Below, one piece after another: positions 47,015-54,369 of a stretch of 59,808 bases of DNA. The stretch lies in the IMG/VR virus record IMGVR_UViG_3300033150_001833, positions 1 through 59,808 of that record, one strand, 5' to 3'. Source of the stretch: a virus. Under the pieces are notes generated by a model. It searched no databases, was not told the DNA's origin, and saw only the letters and a list, made by a program, of their open reading frames with translations. The first letter of the stretch is position 1, and each line of letters begins with the position of its first letter. Made by a program: the position numbers and the translations under genes.

Positions 47015-47728
47015 TTAATCTGCTGTTGGACGTGCAAACTCGTGATAATCGGCTCGGTTCCCAACCATGATTTTATACCAGCCGATTCCTTTTTGTGTCG
47101 GGTGCTGACGTTTCATGTGTCGCAATGTTGGATTATAAGCATAAATCTTTTTTCCGTTAAACCGGATCTCCCGGCTATATATATAATGAGAGTCAACGAT
47201 CTTTTGCATTCCGGTACGTATTTCAACGTTTTTTTTCGGTACTGATTTTACCGGAATCATGGCAACATCGCCATTGCGCAATATCGTACCAAGCTGTTCC
47301 GGTTTTATACCCCATATCCACGCCCTGGCTGCTTGAACAACATAATCAATTGAATCATCTTTTTTTATAGCAGCGTGAACCATATGAGCACTGATCGGGT
47401 GTGCAAAGGGGTTGCCATTTTCGTTATATCCGATCATAAAATAATTTTTTCGGATATTTGCATATCCGTTGGCATACCGTTTTTCATATTGCCGAACCTG
47501 GACAACGTACAATTTTTCCCGATGATCAATACCGTAAACATCAACATTGATGGATGAGCCCCGGCCTTTTCTATCGAATTCGGCGCCAGATTCCCAACCG
47601 CCATGTTCGTCAAATCCCTGGGATTCAATCGCTAAAATACAGTTTCGAGCGGCCTCATAATGATCCTGAGATTCTTTATCAACAGGTGGGATGATTTGAC
47701 CATAAAAACCACGTTCATATTGTTTCAT
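47015..47728 (-). CDS. hypothetical protein (larger)
   Basis: A 237-residue protein. SSINVDVYGIDHREKLYVVQ, VRQYEKRYANGYANIRKNYF, GYNENGNPFAHPISAHMVHA, then HPTQKGIGWYKIM near the end. It is a compact alpha/beta protein seen in phages as a conserved hypothetical, without known function. It follows the leader CCGGTCCAGGCCGGGGAAGG. Confidence 0.55.
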   Translation of the reverse strand: MKQYERGFYGQIIPPVDKESQDHYEAARNCILAIESQGFDEHGGWESGAEFDRKGRGSSINVDVYGIDHREKLYVVQVRQYEKRYANGYANIRKNYFMIGYNENGNPFAHPISAHMVHAAIKKDDSIDYVVQAARAWIWGIKPEQLGTILRNGDVAMIPVKSVPKKNVEIRTGMQKIVDSHYIYSREIRFNGKKIYAYNPTLRHMKRQHPTQKGIGWYKIMVGNRADYHEFARPTAD

Positions 47729-47766
47729 AATTTTTTTCCTTCCCCGGCCTGGACCGGAACCTATGA

Positions 47767-47961
47767 TTAATAAATGTTACCGATAATTGTATTAAATACT
47801 AAATGGCTTTCATCCAATAGATACGGCGGAACCTCTCTATTTGCAGCGATCCAACGATTAATTTCATTTTGTATTCTGTTATAGCGTTGACAATCCAATT
47901 TTGTTAATATTTTGCCGTTATATGCTCTATATCCTGGCGTTAATGTTTTTCGTGGTTTCAT
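47767..47961 (-). CDS. small hypothetical protein
   Basis: A 64-residue protein (KTLTPGYRAYNGKILTKLDC, REVPPYLLDESHLVFNTIIG). The YNGKILT...C segment is regular. AGGAGATAATAACATG gives its start. Function unknown. Confidence 0.5.
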   Translation of the reverse strand: MKPRKTLTPGYRAYNGKILTKLDCQRYNRIQNEINRWIAANREVPPYLLDESHLVFNTIIGNIY

Positions 47962-47972
47962 GTTATTATCTC

Positions 47973-48278
47973 CTAAAAGGAAGGCTTCAAGGTTTCTGTA
48001 AGCGGAACGCCTTTACCTTTTCTTGCGTTCTCAAAGGCTTCCTCGATCGTTTTCCCCCAATAAATGCTGTCCTCTGCACCTTCGCCAGGAGTAAACCAGC
48101 CCCGTGTTGTTGTTTTACCCTTTGCTTCTCCTCTTAATATAGTCCGATTACCCTGAAGCGGCTTAATGCCAACTTCTTCTAATCGTTTGCGAGCCCACCT
48201 TTCAGGGTTTATCAAATCAAGTTCCGCAAAAACGGGTTGATCAAACAGTGGAGCTGCTGGCTTAGACATAGTAAACAT
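47973..48278 (-). CDS. hypothetical protein
   Basis: A 101-residue protein; ATG at 48278 has GGGGAAATC upstream and is preferred over the longer frame. PAAPLFDQPVFAELDLINPE, WARKRLEEVGIKPLQGNRTI. Basic to neutral, helical and turn-rich. Function unknown. Confidence 0.5.
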   Translation of the reverse strand: MFTMSKPAAPLFDQPVFAELDLINPERWARKRLEEVGIKPLQGNRTILRGEAKGKTTTRGWFTPGEGAEDSIYWGKTIEEAFENARKGKGVPLTETLKPSF

Positions 48279-48307
48279 GATTTCCCCTTTCCCGGATTGT
48301 GCCAGTG

Positions 48308-48526
48308 TTATTTTTGTGTAGTTTTTTGTTTGCGTGTCAATGTGAAAACTTCCCCCCAGTCCCTGACACTCCATCCAGACAGGTTGGCATATCGGCGAAA
48401 ATTTTTTTCTGTTGTGAAAATTTCATTTTTATGCACATCCCAGCCGTGCTGTTGTGCATTTTGTTTCATGTTACCCAAATTTCCGAATGTTTCATTGTAA
48501 ATCCGTTGAAATTCATTTTGTTTCAT
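48308..48526 (-). CDS. hypothetical protein
   Basis: A 72-residue protein; ATG at 48526 follows GGGGGAAATC. KQNEFQRIYNETFGNLGNMK, HKNEIFTTEKNFRRYANLSG. Helical. Function unknown. Confidence 0.5.
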   Translation of the reverse strand: MKQNEFQRIYNETFGNLGNMKQNAQQHGWDVHKNEIFTTEKNFRRYANLSGWSVRDWGEVFTLTRKQKTTQK

Positions 48527-48566
48527 GATTTCCCCCATGTTTTAGGATTTCCATTTTCCCGAGTAA

Positions 48567-48875
48567 TTAAAATGAAAACTCATTTTGAATCTTCTTGAAC
48601 AATTCCAAGTCAAATGTTGCTGGTGGCTTTTCCCCATTTTCTACATTTGTCCAGTCCAGTTTATCAAGTTGTTTGACGGCACGATATAACTGCTCGATTG
48701 TTGCCGTTAGAATAATAGCAACCCCAGTAGGGATATGAGTTAAGGTTTTATATTTTTTATATTTCTCTTTATTAGTTATAAAATCATGTATGGCAAAAAT
48801 GCCTTTACATTTTGCATCAACAACCTTCTCCCCATCATGTGTTTGGATAGTGATTTTAGTATTTACCCATTTCAT
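48567..48875 (-). CDS. hypothetical protein
   Basis: A 102-residue protein; ATG at 48875 follows GGGGAAATC. WVNTKITIQTHDGEKVVDAK, KYKTLTHIPTGVAIILTATI, AVKQLDKLDW. Alpha/beta pattern. Function unknown. Confidence 0.5.
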   Translation of the reverse strand: MKWVNTKITIQTHDGEKVVDAKCKGIFAIHDFITNKEKYKKYKTLTHIPTGVAIILTATIEQLYRAVKQLDKLDWTNVENGEKPPATFDLELFKKIQNEFSF

Positions 48876-48915
48876 GATTTCCCCTTTCCCGGCTTGGACC
48901 GGAATTAATTGGCCG

Positions 48916-48933
48916 GCCCCGCCAAAGCGGGGC
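48916..48933 (-). terminator. GC-rich hairpin between genes
   Basis: GCCCCGC-CAAA-GCGGGGC, a perfect 7-bp stem right after gene 48940-49215 (minus strand). No T-run follows, so it may be a weak terminator or an mRNA processing/stability element. Confidence 0.45.
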
Positions 48934-48939
48934 AGTTGT

Positions 48940-49215
48940 TTAGATCTCCAATTTCGCAATGTAATTAGCAACAATATCCGAGTCACAGTCGCGTTCATTG
49001 GTGATTAACCATTTAGCCGCAAATTCATCGCTGACCAATTCCCATGTCTCAGTAGTACCAGGGTACTGACTCCATGAATTCAACACCCATTTACCGAAAT
49101 GGGTCCTATAGAGTCCCTCATGATCAGTTTTTCGATCCCAGCCTTCATCGAAAAACTCAGCTTTATCTTTATCAAACCATCTTCCGCTATCATCCGTTAG
49201 CGCGATTCTTTTCAT
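48940..49215 (-). CDS. hypothetical protein
   Basis: A 91-residue protein (KRIALTDDSGRWFDKDKAEF, GLYRTHFGKWVLNSWSQYPG, LVSDEFAAKWLITNERD). This family, with 'WFD...A..+.E......G..+S..T....E.+.L+.T..G.W+L..WS.+..G', is common in phages. Function unknown. Confidence 0.6.
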   Translation of the reverse strand: MKRIALTDDSGRWFDKDKAEFFDEGWDRKTDHEGLYRTHFGKWVLNSWSQYPGTTETWELVSDEFAAKWLITNERDCDSDIVANYIAKLEI

Positions 49216-49227
49216 ACTTCCCCCTTT

Positions 49228-50454
49228 CTAACATCTCACACCCATAACTATGGACCGAAAATCTCCATCACTGAAGAATACAGGCTTTTCCTGATTAGTG
49301 ATTCCGATCTTGACTGTTTTTCCCACATGGTTGAGCGTCTTTTTAATACAAGCGGCGTCCATAAAAATTTGCACCTCTGGGCTCACAGACCCCTCTTTAA
49401 ACGGAAGCCTGCATTTCTGGTATTCGCCCTTGTCATAATCAGCGGCTTTTATACTTAGGTGCCCGTTAAATACAAACTCCGCAAGCTCACTGATCAGCAA
49501 TACCTGGTCTACAGACGCTTTTAAAACTTCGCCATCCACGATAATTTCATTTTCGCTCTTGGCTTCCAGGATGCCGATATATGACGGAAAATCTACATCG
49601 ACATTACGGAATATAACGCTTAGGTTGTCGCGGGAAAACATAACATGTGCGTTGTTGTGTGCAACGCTTATTGTATAATCGTCTGCTCCCGCCATCTTCC
49701 CCAAAACCCGCAAACCGCGGGCTTTTAATGTCAGATTATCCTGACACTTAAACTTCAACGCTTGCACATGTAGACCTGCCCCATCAGTGGCAACCATCTG
49801 CTGCTCTTTCGAATCAAACAAAACCACCTGATAATGAGGTCTGCACTCTCCCAAATTACACCTATCGGCTACACTCGCCAATGACTTCGCCGATACGTGC
49901 CCCACGTTATCCCATCCGTGAATTTCCGGTATAATTGGAAATTCCTCCGGATTTTCCAGTGGAATTTTCCTGAAATGTTCTCCAACTGACAACATATCCA
50001 TCTCTGGCTGGAGTTCTATTGTCTCACCTTTTTCTGAAGAAACGATTTTTAGAAGCAATCCCGGATTAATCAGAAAACTTTCTTCTGTCTTTATTTTGGA
50101 TAAACGGTTCTCTTCTGTTTGAGCGGATGCTGCAGAAGCCTCAAAAATTGCTCTGACCATATCTTTTTTCTTTTTTCCAGCCAAAACCCCTGCATATTCA
50201 CATAAATTCCTCAGCTGGGGAACTGTCAGCTCGGCGAGATCTTCTTCAATGGGATGAATCACAGTATTATTGATATCCCGCTGATAATCTCCCAGACAAA
50301 TGGAAACCTCGGCGAAAGTGCTCAAATCCGTGGCCTGAATTTTTTGGCCCGGGCCATCAATATATACGTTTTTAGTAATTGGAAACGAACTTCCATCTGT
50401 AAAACCCTTGATTGTTTTTAGAGCTTTAATTAACTCAAGTCTATCTGCTTTCAT
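49228..50454 (-). CDS. DnaN-like sliding clamp with inserted SAP-like domain
   Basis: A 408-residue protein; ATG at 50454 has AAGGAGGT 6 bases upstream. The three-domain clamp fold is suggested by VLKASVDQVLLISELAEFVF, NGHLSIKAADYDKGEYQKCR and the end KPVFFSDGDFRSIVMGVRC, matching DnaN ends (P..F.....+.IV+PVR). Residues ~70-105 are IEEDLAELTVPQLRNLCEYA then GVLAGKKKKDMVRAIFEA, a SAP-type DNA-binding motif. A clamp would give processivity to a polymerase; the SAP insert could add DNA binding. No DNA polymerase gene is visible in the window. Confidence 0.7.
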   Translation of the reverse strand: MKADRLELIKALKTIKGFTDGSSFPITKNVYIDGPGQKIQATDLSTFAEVSICLGDYQRDINNTVIHPIEEDLAELTVPQLRNLCEYAGVLAGKKKKDMVRAIFEASAASAQTEENRLSKIKTEESFLINPGLLLKIVSSEKGETIELQPEMDMLSVGEHFRKIPLENPEEFPIIPEIHGWDNVGHVSAKSLASVADRCNLGECRPHYQVVLFDSKEQQMVATDGAGLHVQALKFKCQDNLTLKARGLRVLGKMAGADDYTISVAHNNAHVMFSRDNLSVIFRNVDVDFPSYIGILEAKSENEIIVDGEVLKASVDQVLLISELAEFVFNGHLSIKAADYDKGEYQKCRLPFKEGSVSPEVQIFMDAACIKKTLNHVGKTVKIGITNQEKPVFFSDGDFRSIVMGVRC

Positions 50455-50458
50455 ATAT

Positions 50459-50917
50459 TTACCTCCTTGTTTGTATACCGGCGAGACTGCCGGCGTCACT
50501 ATTTGCACCTACAATTACATGATCATGCATAGATGCCCCTATCACATCTGTTGCTATTGATATTAGTTTCGTTATCATCACATCTTCCTTGGAAGGCGCT
50601 GGGTCACCAGATGGATGGTTATGGCTACACACAATCCCTGTGGCTTGCGTTGCTATAATTTTCTTAACGATTTCTCGTGGATATACGGCAGCGTTGCCAA
50701 TAGTACCTGTGAACATCTTAGTGATATCCAAAATCTTGGTTTTAGTATCCATAAATATAACCCAAAATTGCTCCACATCCGGCTCGGCTGCCATCAGTGG
50801 CTTCATCGTATTAAAAACTTCTTTCGATGTTCTTATGGTTTCGCCGCGGGTATTTTCTTTCACCATGTTAGCGAACTTACCCGTGACTAAGTCACGGTAA
50901 AACCGTTTTTTGTTCAT
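50459..50917 (-). CDS. radC: RadC/JAB-domain protein
   Basis: A 152-residue protein. FTGTIGNAAVYPREIVKKII followed by IVCSHNHPSGDPAPSKEDVM gives the JAB1/MPN+ metal motif H.HPSGD..PS..D of RadC (DUF2466). It lacks the N-terminal HhH of full RadC and is a typical phage/mobile-element short form. Its stop is 4 bases upstream of the clamp ATG. Proposed roles include DNA repair or anti-defence, unproven. Confidence 0.85.
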   Translation of the reverse strand: MNKKRFYRDLVTGKFANMVKENTRGETIRTSKEVFNTMKPLMAAEPDVEQFWVIFMDTKTKILDITKMFTGTIGNAAVYPREIVKKIIATQATGIVCSHNHPSGDPAPSKEDVMITKLISIATDVIGASMHDHVIVGANSDAGSLAGIQTRR

Positions 50918-50979
50918 TATTTTCCTCCAGTAAGTGCAGCCAGCCTATGGCTGGGCTGGCTGCTGTGAAGACACAGGGG

Positions 50980-51162
50980 CTATTTTTTATAAATATTCAA
51001 ACCCATAATAGCGTCGGTGCCTTCTATGGGCTTGTTCCCCTTTGTGCTGGCTATAATTGTTGTTTTGCCAGACTTGGACTTCCCGAAATCTTTTGCAAGA
51101 TCAACTTCGATGATTAATTTTGTACCTTTTACTGTTGATTTCACATTCATCATGGTTTTCAC
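50980..51162 (-). CDS. small hypothetical protein
   Basis: A 60-residue protein (MNVKSTVKGTKLIIEVDLAK, SGKTTIIASTKGNKPIEGTD, IMGLNIYKK). Strand-rich and basic; phages often encode it near replication genes (LT I.VDL.K..G.S.SGK.). AAAAAAAGGAGG precedes ATG. Function unknown. Confidence 0.6.
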   Translation of the reverse strand: MKTMMNVKSTVKGTKLIIEVDLAKDFGKSKSGKTTIIASTKGNKPIEGTDAIMGLNIYKK

Positions 51163-51174
51163 CTCCTTTTTTTC

Positions 51175-51203
51175 TTGACATTGATTATTCCGTGATATAT
51201 TCT
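51175..51203 (+). promoter_or_regulatory. sigma-70-type promoter, rightward
   Basis: TTGACA (51175-51180), 17-base spacer, TATTCT (51198-51203). The -35 is consensus and the spacing ideal. It points into the repeat region; the first ATG downstream is at 51210. Confidence 0.5.
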
Positions 51204-51209
51204 CTCATT

Positions 51210-51299
51210 ATGAAACTTCAAACATTCCAAGACGAAATTCACAAGGAGTCAAACAACACCCCGCAAAGTAGTAAAAAACGCCAAAATGTTGACGTTTAG
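51210..51299 (+). CDS. 29-residue peptide frame after promoter (uncertain)
   Basis: ATG at 51210 opens KLQTFQDEIHKESNNTPQSS, then KKRQNVDV. It would be read from a nearly leaderless transcript (start about 7 bases before ATG) and has no ribosome site. It may be only the 5' end of an untranslated origin transcript. Confidence 0.25.
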   Translation: MKLQTFQDEIHKESNNTPQSSKKRQNVDV

Positions 51300-51327
51300 T
51301 CAATCCTTCTAACTTACCGAAATAACT

Positions 51328-51640
51328 CAATGAGTAAGATGAGTAAGAGTGAGTAAGAACTTTTTGAAAGTTCTTACTCATGCATAACCTCTTGATATTA
51401 TTAGAAAAAACACCCACTTTTTTTCAAACCTAAAAAAGAAGTTACTCACACTTAACCTTCAGATATCCTTGGGAAAAATCGCAAAAAATCGCAAATGAGT
51501 AACTTAATAGAGGAATTTTTGTCGAAATTTTGCTAGAGTAAGATACTCTCTTACTCATGAATGATTTCAATAGGTTACGTGATGAAGTGTCTTACTCTTA
51601 TATACTCATCTTACTCATTGAATAATTTCAGTGAGTTATA
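51328..51640. repeat. iteron-like (A/G)TGAGTAAG / CTTACTCA(T/C) repeats
   Basis: About ten copies of GAGTAA/TTACTC in both orientations, for example at 51331-51359 (three in tandem), 51373-51380, 51441-51450, 51494-51501, 51533-51560, 51590-51620. A perfect 13-bp inverted repeat (GAGTAAGAACTTT-TTG-mirror, 51351-51379) lies inside. No conserved gene is present on either strand in 51300-51920. Repeats, AT-rich DNA and adjacent ParB suggest an origin or partition site. Confidence 0.6.
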
Positions 51641-51658
51641 AGTTTTTTGGTCGGTTTT

Positions 51659-51676
51659 AGTGAGCGTACGCTCACT
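51659..51676. promoter_or_regulatory. 18-bp perfect palindrome AGTGAGCGTACGCTCACT
   Basis: Self-complementary, with the half-site AGTGAGC resembling the repeat family to its left. A dimer-binding site (operator, or a parS-like site for the nearby ParB-like protein) is likely. A second small palindrome, CCTATATATAGG, lies at 51834-51845. Otherwise nothing recognisable lies in 51680-51920. Confidence 0.6.
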
Positions 51677-51920
51677 ATAGAAAAAAAACGTAAAAAAAAT
51701 TTCCGAAAGGGGTCAGATCTACGCTTAGTGTGAACTTTGACTAGTTTCGGCGGTTTTTTTTCACATAAAGGATAGTCATCGGCGTTTTGATTTGCGTCTC
51801 GGTCGTTTTTTAGAACTCAAAAATTACATCTTCCCTATATATAGGAAAATTCTGTGAAATGTAATAATTTCAGGGGGTTAGATAAATTGTTTAGGTGACA
51901 CTTCTCGAAAATAGCAGTAA

Positions 51921-52055
51921 TTACAACAGGTTGTGTTTTAATTTATAGATTTTTTCGAGCATTCCGTTGCTTGAAAGAATAAATTTATCCAGTTTGGTTA
52001 ATTGATTTGGTTTTTTATTGAGCAAACTGAAATATTGGTTCTCGATGTAGTCCAT
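51921..52055 (-). CDS. 44-residue protein
   Basis: AGGAGG lies 6 bases before ATG at 52055, followed by DYIENQYFSLLNKKPNQLTK, LDKFILSSNGMLEKIYKLK. Short, helical and well formed. Lies between the ParB-like gene and the iteron region. Function unknown. Confidence 0.5.
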   Translation of the reverse strand: MDYIENQYFSLLNKKPNQLTKLDKFILSSNGMLEKIYKLKHNLL

Positions 52056-52150
52056 AATAATCCTCCTAATGGTGATCAAACCGGGCGGGGAAACAATTCC
52101 CCCGTCCGGTGATAGAGCCGAGTGAGCAACAACTCGGCGGAGGGCCGATG

Positions 52151-53056
52151 TTAAATTACGGCTGATTTTTCTCTGGCTTTGAAGGCTTTTAGTTCTGCTA
52201 GAAGTTTATTGGCGATTTTTTCCATGGTTTTGGCGGTTTTTTCAATTTGTTCTGTTTTTGCTGCATTTGCAGCGATTAATAATTCTGTTTTACTGGTTAA
52301 TAGCGGTGAACTTGCTACCGTTGTCATACATTTAAATATTTTTCCAAACAGGACCCTGGCGTCCTTCTTTTCTTTCCCAGTGGTCGTTCGTAGGGCTTGT
52401 GAAAATACGTCGAGCTGCATTGTAGCAGTGACGTATGCTCTGATTTTTGTGAGCATTGCATCGCTTGTTTTGCCGTTGACGCACCACTCATATGCGTGTA
52501 TATGTTGCCGGGCTGGCAGGCTCGCAATTTTTCGCGCCACAACTTTCGGTAATTTCCCGGAATCCCACGCTGCTTTGATATTCGCAGGCAGCGTAAGAAT
52601 CGGCAAATCTGCCTTAATTGTTTCTGCGGAAATGCCAAAGGCTTTGGCACATTCTTCCACTGAAAAATTTTCTAACAGTCTGGAAATACTTTCCAGTGTT
52701 TCCAATGGACCCATCTCTAACCGCATTACATTATCCATTATTTGGTTCTTTAGGATTTCCCCCGATTCCGTGAAGTCTCGGACGATGCAATCGACAGTGA
52801 ACTCACCATCATCATAAGACCATCCGTGTTTTGGCTTCCCGTCCCAATATTCTTTAATGAATAGGAATGAGGTCCACCTACATTCTCCATTGATAATGAT
52901 GAAACCTCCATCATCAGGATTTTCTCTAACGATGATTGGATTGTTCAATCCTTCATTAGCGATACTTTCTGCTAATGCCCTTAGATGGGCTTCGGGTTTG
53001 TTTTTTCTTGGCTGATTTGGGTCTGGCACTAAGTCAGATATTTTAATTTTTTCCAT
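52151..53056 (-). CDS. ParB/Spo0J-like protein
   Basis: A 301-residue protein; ATG at 53056 has GGAGGG 6 bases upstream. IKISDLVPDPNQPRKNKPEA, LAESIANEGLNNPIIVREN, GGFIIINGECRWTSFLF are the ParB N-terminal motifs (GE(R)R box), and FSVEECAKAFGISAETIKAD with LPKVVARKIASLPARQHIHA form the HTH (KorB/Spo0J) domain. The C-terminal third is a coiled coil. No ParA is visible, so a role in transcription or packaging control is as likely as partition. It could bind the palindrome or repeats nearby. Confidence 0.78.
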   Translation of the reverse strand: MEKIKISDLVPDPNQPRKNKPEAHLRALAESIANEGLNNPIIVRENPDDGGFIIINGECRWTSFLFIKEYWDGKPKHGWSYDDGEFTVDCIVRDFTESGEILKNQIMDNVMRLEMGPLETLESISRLLENFSVEECAKAFGISAETIKADLPILTLPANIKAAWDSGKLPKVVARKIASLPARQHIHAYEWCVNGKTSDAMLTKIRAYVTATMQLDVFSQALRTTTGKEKKDARVLFGKIFKCMTTVASSPLLTSKTELLIAANAAKTEQIEKTAKTMEKIANKLLAELKAFKAREKSAVI

Positions 53057-53170
53057 GGGATTGCCCTCCATAGTTGAATTATGGTTTTCTTATGAAAACC
53101 GATGGCGGGCAAAACTTTCGTCATCGCTTTCCATAGATAGGGCAGATTTTCCTATGGTTTTTTTCTTAAA

Positions 53171-53195
53171 GCAGGCCGGCAATGAACCGGCCTGC
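53171..53195. terminator. strong hairpin GCAGGCCGG / CCGGCCTGC
   Basis: A perfect 9-bp GC-rich stem with a 7-base loop. No U-run follows on either strand, so it may act as an attenuator or transcript-stabilising element between the ParB gene (leftward) and the region to the right. Confidence 0.45.
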
Positions 53196-53329
53196 AAAGA
53201 GGTTGAAATTAAGACTGATATTTTCCAGACAATACTTAAGATGGTGGGGATGAATATATTTTCCAAGCCCTTCTGCTTAGGTTAACTTCCTGCCCATTAT
53301 GCCCGGCTCGAATAACAACACCTTTAGCT

Positions 53330-53596
53330 TTATCGGCGCTCGGGTACACAAAATATATTCAACCCGGATGTTACCATCCAGTATGTGACCGGAAAATCCA
53401 GCCGCTTACGATTGACCCCATAAGCGAGGCCCCGCCTTTTAAAATGTTGTGGGATCATTGAGGGTCTTTCGCCCACAGTCAGCACGGTATTAATGTGCAA
53501 CTGGTTAGGCATGATAAGCCTAACCCCGTTAATGTGATAGGCACACAGTCCGCTGTTTTGGGTCAGAGGACAACCACCTCGTCGCAAGAAACCCAT
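53330..53596 (-). CDS. possible protein in a compositionally distinct region (uncertain)
   Basis: An 88-residue frame (MGFLRRGGCPLTQNSGLCAY, PNQLHINTVLTVGERPSMIP). GGAAGG is far from the ATG (about 13 bases). The region 53290-53860 is richer in G+C than its surroundings and has no good gene on either strand; a second frame (MPNDELSCDIMLLGAWNTDN ...) precedes. Could be non-coding RNA or transferred DNA. Confidence 0.3.
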   Translation of the reverse strand: MGFLRRGGCPLTQNSGLCAYHINGVRLIMPNQLHINTVLTVGERPSMIPQHFKRRGLAYGVNRKRLDFPVTYWMVTSGLNIFCVPERR

Positions 53597-53967
53597 AAAA
53601 AACAGAGTTCCTTCCAGGGCAAGCCCGACGTTGCTATACCCATCTCACTTCTGCCATATAATGGCCAATATTATCCGTATTCCAGGCTCCTAACAACATG
53701 ATATCGCAAGACAATTCATCGTTAGGCATATTCATAAGGTTAGCATCATGGCCAGTGTTCCGGCTCCGCTGTCTTACATCCCAGTCCCGAGTGACACGCC
53801 AGCCTAATAAAAATCAATTACAGGCGGGCTAATATCGAAAATATGGGGACTTCGGCCATATAGTCGATATCTTAGTCATACAAATTACAAACCTGAATAT
53901 GGGCAGGTTAGAGCCTATTCAGTGCGTGATTTGTACTGGCTGATAAATCATAGATGTCTAAGACAGA

Positions 53968-54097
53968 TATCCAAGATGTCTATCCAAGATATCTATCCAA
54001 GATATCTATCCAAGATATCTATCCAAGATATCTATCCAAGATATCTATCCAAGATGTCTATCCAAGATGTCTATCCAAGATGTCTATCCAAGATGTC
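53968..54097 (+). repeat. 10 tandem copies of a 13-bp repeat TATCCAAGAT(A/G)TC
   Basis: Ten direct, head-to-tail copies (units 1, 7-10 end GTC; units 2-6 end ATC). As 13 is not a multiple of three, any reading frame through it changes every copy, so this is a DNA element, not a gene. Iteron arrays of this kind are binding sites for replication initiators or regulators. It lies 270 bases upstream of the HTH gene start. Confidence 0.85.
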
Positions 54098-54281
54098 TAT
54101 AACATCTATTTTTTTTGAATTCACAAAAATTAAAAAACTTTTTTTGCTTCTCACAAACATAGACGGAAAAACCTATTTTTTTACCAATTTTTTTTAATCT
54201 TTTTTACTTTTAATTTTTAGTCGAATGAAATCAATAGGTTATGGCAGAAAAAAAAATAAATAAAAAAAACGAAAAAAAAGC

Positions 54282-54310
54282 TTGACATCCAGTCAATTAA
54301 TGTATATAAT
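54282..54310 (+). promoter_or_regulatory. consensus sigma-70 promoter for the HTH gene / packaging operon
   Basis: TTGACA (54282-54287), exact 17-base spacer, TATAAT (54305-54310): a perfect match on both boxes. The gene start is 60 bases downstream. Poly-A and poly-T stretches lie just upstream (54110-54280), typical of an AT-rich UP element. Confidence 0.85.
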
Positions 54311-54369
54311 ATTATATATGGTAAAAATATTTAATATTATCAACCATCTATAAAAAAGGGGGGCATGAC

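Noticed and set aside
51208-51417. 69-residue minus-strand gene in the iteron region
   Set aside because: Its residues follow the GAGTAAG repeats and no start signal is present.
53290-53860. Diversity-generating retroelement (template/variable repeat)
   Set aside because: No reverse transcriptase, no repeated near-identical pair with adenine-biased differences was seen.
53968-54097. CRISPR array
   Set aside because: Repeat units are directly adjacent, with no unique spacers and only 13 bp long.
53922-54197. Protein-coding gene across the 13-bp repeats
   Set aside because: The frame exists only because the repeat has no stops in it; the 13-bp period shifts the frame each copy and gives low-complexity protein.
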